A stretch of DNA of 64,000 bases. Origin: Peptococcaceae bacterium BRH_c8a. Lineage in GTDB: Bacteria > Bacillota > Desulfotomaculia > Desulfotomaculales > Desulfallaceae. The notes beneath the pieces were generated by a model. The model worked only from the letters and a program-made list of their open reading frames with translations, searched no databases and was not told the origin of the DNA. Both the position numbers and the translations under genes were made by a program. This document shows positions 59,940 to 64,000 of this stretch, one piece after another; the first letter of the stretch is position 1; each line of letters begins with the position of its first letter. The stretch is from contig LADP01000031.1 in the NCBI GenBank assembly GCA_000961575.1, forward strand, positions 62,001-126,000, written 5' to 3'.

Positions 59940-61586
59940 TTGGCACTTTCAGTCAGGGAAGCGTTGGACAACACTGCCCTCAAACAAGGTAAATTACTGG
60001 CCGGACACGGCGGACTGGACAACAGCATCAACTGGGTAACCGTGGTGGAGGTACTGGATGACGTTAACCGCCTGGCTGATGGCGAACTTTTAATCACCAC
60101 CGCCTACGGCTTGTTAAAAGAACCGGACAAAAAGAACCGGTTTATTGAAGACCTGGCCCGCAGGCGCCTGGCCGGAGTGGCCATTCTGACTGGTTTTTAC
60201 CTGCCTGAAATAACAGCCGAATTCATTGAACAGGCCAACAAAAATAACCTGCCGCTTATCGAACTGCCCAGTTCTTTGAACTTTTCAGACATCACCCGGT
60301 CGCTGCTGCACAGGATCGTACAAAGTAAGTTCGAGTTACTAGACTTCTCCGAAAGTATCCACCAGGAACTGCTGCAGGTGGTACTGTCCGGCAAAAGCTT
60401 TTCTGCCATTGCCGAAATGCTGGCCTCGCGTACCGATGCCGGGATTTATATTTACAATTCCAAGTGGGAACCGGTTACAGGTCACGAATTGGAACCAATA
60501 CCGGCCCGCTACCGCAACAAGGTAGTTTTATCCTTTAGCACCGGGAAACTGAACCCAACTACGGAGCAGCATGAGATTGTCAGCATGGAATCTAATTACC
60601 GGAACACAAATATGGCCAACATTGTCGCGCCGGTAGTCGCCGATGGTATTGCTTACGGCTATATTTTGCTGGTCAAGCCCAGCAGTTTTTTTAGCGAACT
60701 GGATCGTATATCCATTCGTCACGCCGCCATGGTTTGTGCCCTGGAATTTCTGAAACTTAAGGCCATCGAGGAAACCAAGTGGCGTATGCAGGGTGATTTC
60801 TTGGAGGAAATACTGGCCGGCAAGTGGATCAAGGCTTCGATGATTATGGAACGAGGCAAGCTGATGGGGTTTGATTTTTCCAAGCTGCATAACGTGCTGA
60901 TCATCAAACTCTGTGTATCCGTGGCCGCCCACAACGAAATATGGCTTAAAAACCAATTGTACCAGCTGTATGAAGTTGCCAATAGCGTATTCAAAAACGT
61001 TGACATCAAGGTTTTTGCCAAACTTAGACACGAATCGCTGGTACTGCTGCTGGAGGGAGAAACCCTGACCCGCGAAGAAATAGCGGGTGCCGCGGTTTTA
61101 ATAAAGGAACAATGGGACAAATGTACACCGGGTGCCGGCGTTCTCATTGGCATCGGGAATAACCGACTTTCAATCGACCAACTCACCCGGTGCGCCGAAG
61201 AAGCCGAGCTGGCCCTCAGGTTCGGGCACTTTCTTAAGCTAAAGGAGCAGTTGTGCTTTTACGCCGATTTGGGCATTTTCCACTGGCTGATAGAATTATA
61301 TGAACGCAAGGTAGACCTGCGTGCCATGCGCGACAATGTGCTGGGCAATTTACTGGAATACGACCGCAAACACGGCAACCAGCTGATGGATACACTGGAG
61401 TCTTACCTGTCATTAAACCAGAATATCCAGCAAACTGCCAGTGTACTTTTTATTCACCGCCACACATTGAAATACCGGTTGGGCCGAATTGAGAGTAAAA
61501 CAGGCCTTAACCTAAAAAACCACCATCATCGGTTGCAGTTGCAAATGGCTATTTATATCCACAAATTCCTTTATACGCTGGAATAG
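59940..61586 (+). CDS. PucR-family transcriptional regulator
   Basis: 548 aa starting at TTG (GGGGGTG 6 nt upstream). N-terminal PucR domain (about 1-125: VREALDNTALKQGKLLAGHGGLDNSINWVTVVEVLDDVNRLADGELLITTAYGL), a GGDEF-like middle (PurC/CdaR type) and a C-terminal HTH of PucR/CdaR type (LSLNQNIQQTASVLFIHRHTLKYRLGRIESKTGLNL, about 500-535). Such proteins activate purine, allantoin or amine catabolic genes. It is divergent from the aminotransferase operon, its probable target. Confidence 0.88.
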   Translation: MALSVREALDNTALKQGKLLAGHGGLDNSINWVTVVEVLDDVNRLADGELLITTAYGLLKEPDKKNRFIEDLARRRLAGVAILTGFYLPEITAEFIEQANKNNLPLIELPSSLNFSDITRSLLHRIVQSKFELLDFSESIHQELLQVVLSGKSFSAIAEMLASRTDAGIYIYNSKWEPVTGHELEPIPARYRNKVVLSFSTGKLNPTTEQHEIVSMESNYRNTNMANIVAPVVADGIAYGYILLVKPSSFFSELDRISIRHAAMVCALEFLKLKAIEETKWRMQGDFLEEILAGKWIKASMIMERGKLMGFDFSKLHNVLIIKLCVSVAAHNEIWLKNQLYQLYEVANSVFKNVDIKVFAKLRHESLVLLLEGETLTREEIAGAAVLIKEQWDKCTPGAGVLIGIGNNRLSIDQLTRCAEEAELALRFGHFLKLKEQLCFYADLGIFHWLIELYERKVDLRAMRDNVLGNLLEYDRKHGNQLMDTLESYLSLNQNIQQTASVLFIHRHTLKYRLGRIESKTGLNLKNHHHRLQLQMAIYIHKFLYTLE

Positions 61587-61624
61587 GGGATCATAATCCA
61601 TCTCAACAGGACAATGAAGCCCTG

Positions 61625-61652
61625 CACCGCGACACCCGCGGTGGGTTTTTTT
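61625..61652 (+). terminator. Terminator after the PucR gene
   Basis: CACCGCG-ACACC-CGCGGTG followed by GGTTTTTTT. Confidence 0.82.
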
Positions 61653-61831
61653 AACTGTCAAGAAGAAGTGAATGTCCCCGGAGCGGTAATATACACCAGA
61701 CCACTTGTACAAAGTGTAGTATTTTTATCTTAATTTTTTGTGCCATATTGACTGATATCCAATTGATTAGCTTTTTGACTATAATTATTGAAATATTAAA
61801 AAATTTGCAAAAATTCAAGGAGGAGTCGATT

Positions 61832-62653
61832 TTGAAGAACAGAACCTGGATACTAAAACTGGCCCTGGTGTTGTTGGTGGGCCTGGCACTGGTGCTGGGC
61901 GGCTGCGGCGGCCAGAGCGCAGGCGACAAACAAGAACCGGCCCAGGAAGAGCAAGGCGCCGCAGAGGACACCGGCAGCGAAAAATTTAGCTACGCCATGA
62001 GCGGCCTATACAAACCGTTCAACTACAAAGAAGGCGGCCAGTTAACCGGCTTCGACGTGGAGATCGGCGCCGAAATCGCCAAACGTATGGGCATGGAAGC
62101 CGACCCCGTAACCAACCCCTGGGAGACTATCATCCAGGGCCTTAAAGCCGGCAAATACGACGCCATCATCGGCAGCATGGCCATCACCGAAGAGCGCAAG
62201 GAACAGGTTAACTTTACACGGCCCTACTACCGCTCAGGCGCTCAGGTATTCGTAGCCGCCGACAATGAAGAAATTACCACCGCCGACGACCTGAAAGGCA
62301 AAAAGATCGGCGTGGTTAAAGCCAGCACCTTCCGTGACGTAGCCCTGGAATACACCGACGAAAAAAACGTCACCGGCTATGACAGCGACGTCATCGCACT
62401 GCAGGAACTGCCCACCGGCCGTATCGACGCCGTAATCACCGACCAGATGGTAGGCTTTGAAGCCATTAAGAACGAGCTTAAGATTAAAGACGTGGGCGAG
62501 CCGCTGTGGGTAGACGAAATGGCTATCCCGATCATGAAAGACAACACCGAGCTGCTAGAGAAAGTTAACGCCGCCCTGGAAGAAATGATCGCCGACGGCA
62601 CCTACGACACCATCAGCGAAAAATGGTTCGGACGCAGCATCCTGGGCGAATAA
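61832..62653 (+). CDS. Amino acid ABC transporter substrate-binding lipoprotein
   Basis: 273 aa from a TTG at 61832 with AAGGAGGAG 7 nt upstream; longer frames lack this site. Signal peptide with lipobox VLGGCGG (Cys about 26), a charged linker, then a family 3 binding domain: YAMSGLYKPFNYKEGGQLTGFDVEIGAEIAKRMG, WETIIQGLKAGKYDAIIGSMAITEERKEQVNFTRPYY, KKIGVVKASTFRDVALEYT. Likely binds a polar amino acid. GC-rich codon use. First gene of a three-gene transporter. Confidence 0.92.
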   Translation: MKNRTWILKLALVLLVGLALVLGGCGGQSAGDKQEPAQEEQGAAEDTGSEKFSYAMSGLYKPFNYKEGGQLTGFDVEIGAEIAKRMGMEADPVTNPWETIIQGLKAGKYDAIIGSMAITEERKEQVNFTRPYYRSGAQVFVAADNEEITTADDLKGKKIGVVKASTFRDVALEYTDEKNVTGYDSDVIALQELPTGRIDAVITDQMVGFEAIKNELKIKDVGEPLWVDEMAIPIMKDNTELLEKVNAALEEMIADGTYDTISEKWFGRSILGE

Positions 62654-62680
62654 TTCACCCCAACAACATGACTACACCCC

Positions 62681-62707
62681 GGGGCGCGTTTAAACCAAAC
62701 GCGCCCC
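62681..62707 (+). promoter_or_regulatory. Intercistronic hairpin between binding protein and permease
   Basis: Perfect 11-bp arms GGGGCGCGTTT / AAACGCGCCCC around AAACC, no T-run. Such stems stabilise the upstream mRNA or partly terminate, giving more binding protein than permease. Confidence 0.6.
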
Positions 62708-62746
62708 ACCACTTTAAGCAGCTCCACACCACAAAGAGGTGACAAA

Positions 62747-63415
62747 ATGACAGCTATCATCGAAATTTTTATCGAAAACTGGGAAGCCTTCCTATTTGCC
62801 ACCGGCATGACCTTAAAACTCACCGCCGTGTCACTGGTACTGGCCATGGTCATCGGGCTGGTGTTTGCCTTCTTCAAAATCTCCGGCAGCAAAATCCTTT
62901 ACAGTATCGCCCAGCTGTATATCACCGTTATCCGCGGCACGCCGCTAATCGTCCAGCTGATGTTCTTATACTTTGGGATCATCCAACTGGTCGTACTGCC
63001 CGCCTTCTGGGCGGGCGCGCTGGCCCTGGCCATCCACTCCGGCGCGTATATCGCCGAGATATTCCGCGGCAGCATCCAATCCATCAACCGCGGCCAGATG
63101 GAAGCCGCCCGCTCACTGGGCATGACCTACCCGCTGGCCATGCGCCGCATCATCCTGCCCCAGGCGTTCAAGCGGGCCATCCCGGCGCTGGGCAACCAAT
63201 TCATCATCGGGCTTAAAGACTCCTCGCTGGTGGCCTACCTGGGCGTGTCCGAGATCTACGGTACCGCGCTGTACGCCCAGGCCGCCAACTTCCAGCCCTT
63301 TGAAACCTACATGGTGGCCGGTTGCTATTACCTGGTACTGGTAATCATATTCACCTGGCTGGTAAACAAACTGGAACAACGGCTGAGCGTGGAGCAAAGC
63401 GAGGTGACTAAATAG
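62747..63415 (+). CDS. Amino acid ABC transporter permease (HisM/GlnP-like)
   Basis: 222 aa, about five helices. FLFATGMTLKLTAVSLVLAMVIGLVFAF begins the His/Glu/Gln permease family, VIRGTPLIVQLMFLYFG follows, and the EAA loop is EAARSLGMTYPLAMRRIILPQAFKRAIPALGNQFI (about 122-156). It couples to the ATPase encoded next. ATG with GAGG upstream. Confidence 0.94.
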   Translation: MTAIIEIFIENWEAFLFATGMTLKLTAVSLVLAMVIGLVFAFFKISGSKILYSIAQLYITVIRGTPLIVQLMFLYFGIIQLVVLPAFWAGALALAIHSGAYIAEIFRGSIQSINRGQMEAARSLGMTYPLAMRRIILPQAFKRAIPALGNQFIIGLKDSSLVAYLGVSEIYGTALYAQAANFQPFETYMVAGCYYLVLVIIFTWLVNKLEQRLSVEQSEVTK

Positions 63416-64000
63416 ATGATCCGCATTAAAAAGCTGAACAAATCATTCGGTTCACTGCACGTGTTAAAGGACGTGGATCTTAGCGTATCCGAACGCGAGG
63501 TGGTGGTGCTAATCGGGGCCAGCGGGTCGGGAAAGAGCACGCTGCTAAGGTGCATCAACTTTTTGGAGATTCCCGACAGCGGCAGCGACGAGATTTCGAT
63601 TATGGGCCAGACGGTGGATCCCCAAAAGGATAACCTGAACCAAATTCGCTCCGAGGTGGGGATGGTGTTTCAGCATTTCAACCTGTTCCCGCACCGGTCG
63701 GTGCTGGAGAACGTAACCGAAGCACCGATTTTTGTGCGCAAGCTAAAAAAGAGCGCGGCGGTTGATATGGCGATGCAGCTTTTAAAGAAGGTCGGGCTGG
63801 CGGATAAGGCCAAAAGTTATCCGGATCAACTCTCTGGCGGGCAGAAACAGCGGGTGGCCATTGCCCGGGCACTGGCCATGAGCCCGAAGATCATGCTATT
63901 TGACGAGCCCACCTCGGCGCTGGATCCGGAACTGGTGGGTGAGGTGCTGCAGGTGATGAAAGAGCTGGCCAAAGAGGGAATGACGATGGTGGTGGTAACC
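63416..64000 (+). CDS. Amino acid ABC transporter ATP-binding protein, partial
   Basis: First 195 codons, cut by the window end (expected about 240-255 aa). Walker [10 protein letters not shown] (33-41), Q-loop FQHFNLF, signature LSGGQKQRV (about 141), Walker [17 protein letters not shown], and the start of the H-loop region MVVVT at the edge. The ATG at 63416 lies 1 nt after the permease stop (63413-63415). Glutamine/glutamate-type ATPase family. Confidence 0.94.
   Translation, partial: MIRIKKLNKSFGSLHVLKDVDLSVSEREVVVLIGASGSGKSTLLRCINFLEIPDSGSDEISIMGQTVDPQKDNLNQIRSEVGMVFQHFNLFPHRSVLENVTEAPIFVRKLKKSAAVDMAMQLLKKVGLADKAKSYPDQLSGGQKQRVAIARALAMSPKIMLFDEPTSALDPELVGEVLQVMKELAKEGMTMVVVT

Overview
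The window reads as the chromosome of an anaerobic, spore-forming, low-to-mid GC Gram-positive bacterium, most likely a Desulfotomaculum/Pelotomaculum-type member of the Clostridia (inference from content, no search run). The evidence is a sepF-divIVA-ylmH-ileS division cluster with a T-box leader on ileS, a YhcN/YlaJ sporulation lipoprotein, RNase J, CvfB, frequent TTG/GTG starts with strong GGAGG sites, rubredoxin/rubrerythrin, and at least one gene that reads sensibly only with a selenocysteine codon. No rRNA, tRNA, phage, IS transposase or CRISPR array was seen.

Layout. 1-4.6 kb: a leftward run of ECF sigma factor, a 137-aa protein carrying a double-glycine-type leader motif, two solute-binding lipoproteins, a dicarboxylate/amino-acid symporter and the first 47 codons of an NHLP-type bacteriocin secretion protein at the window edge; this looks like part of a peptide natural-product locus. 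4.8-13.9 kb: single genes (TetR regulator with a large palindromic operator, divergent DEAD-box helicase with a tiny Lys-rich protein, CvfB, RlmD-type methyltransferase, GyrI-like protein, DUF1540, thioesterase, DASS transporter, hemolysin III). 13.9-27.5 kb: one long leftward set of membrane protein, ABC ATPase, ABC permease, Gly/Ser-rich membrane protein broken by an in-frame TGA, MoxR, DUF58 and two von Willebrand A proteins. 27.6-31.8 kb: cyclopropane fatty acid synthase, then an ArsR / DUF318 permease / thioredoxin-fold / selenoprotein group, then a candidate structured RNA. 31.9-36.9 kb: RNase J with a small HTH gene, methyltransferase, RF3, YhcN lipoprotein. 37.1-46.1 kb: ileS with T-box, yggU, divIVA, ylmH, yggT, proC, sepF, yggS and an HlyD-like protein. 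46.2-51.6 kb: phoU, a PhoR/PhoP-like two-component pair, pgeF and a beta-CASP nuclease. 51.8-55.5 kb: FmdB-type zinc ribbon, LysM/BsuPI protein, NCS2 permease, rubredoxin and rubrerythrin. 55.5-61.6 kb: M20 peptidase, CoA-transferase A/B and class III aminotransferase, divergent from a PucR regulator, probably a catabolic unit. 61.8-64 kb: amino-acid ABC transporter, its ATPase cut by the window end.

Intergenic DNA carries at least four repeat families: hairpins with 7-bp (CTGACTN)n arms at seven loci, a TGTCATTCTGAGC-type inverted element at three loci, a GTAGGGGCACCC palindrome at two, and an AACTTGCAACACC repeat at two. The most interesting leads are the UGA-containing thioredoxin-like gene (29030-29374), the leader-motif protein beside the ECF sigma factor and NHLP exporter (1-4639), the unassigned RNA transcript near 31.5 kb, and the in-frame TGA at 21400.
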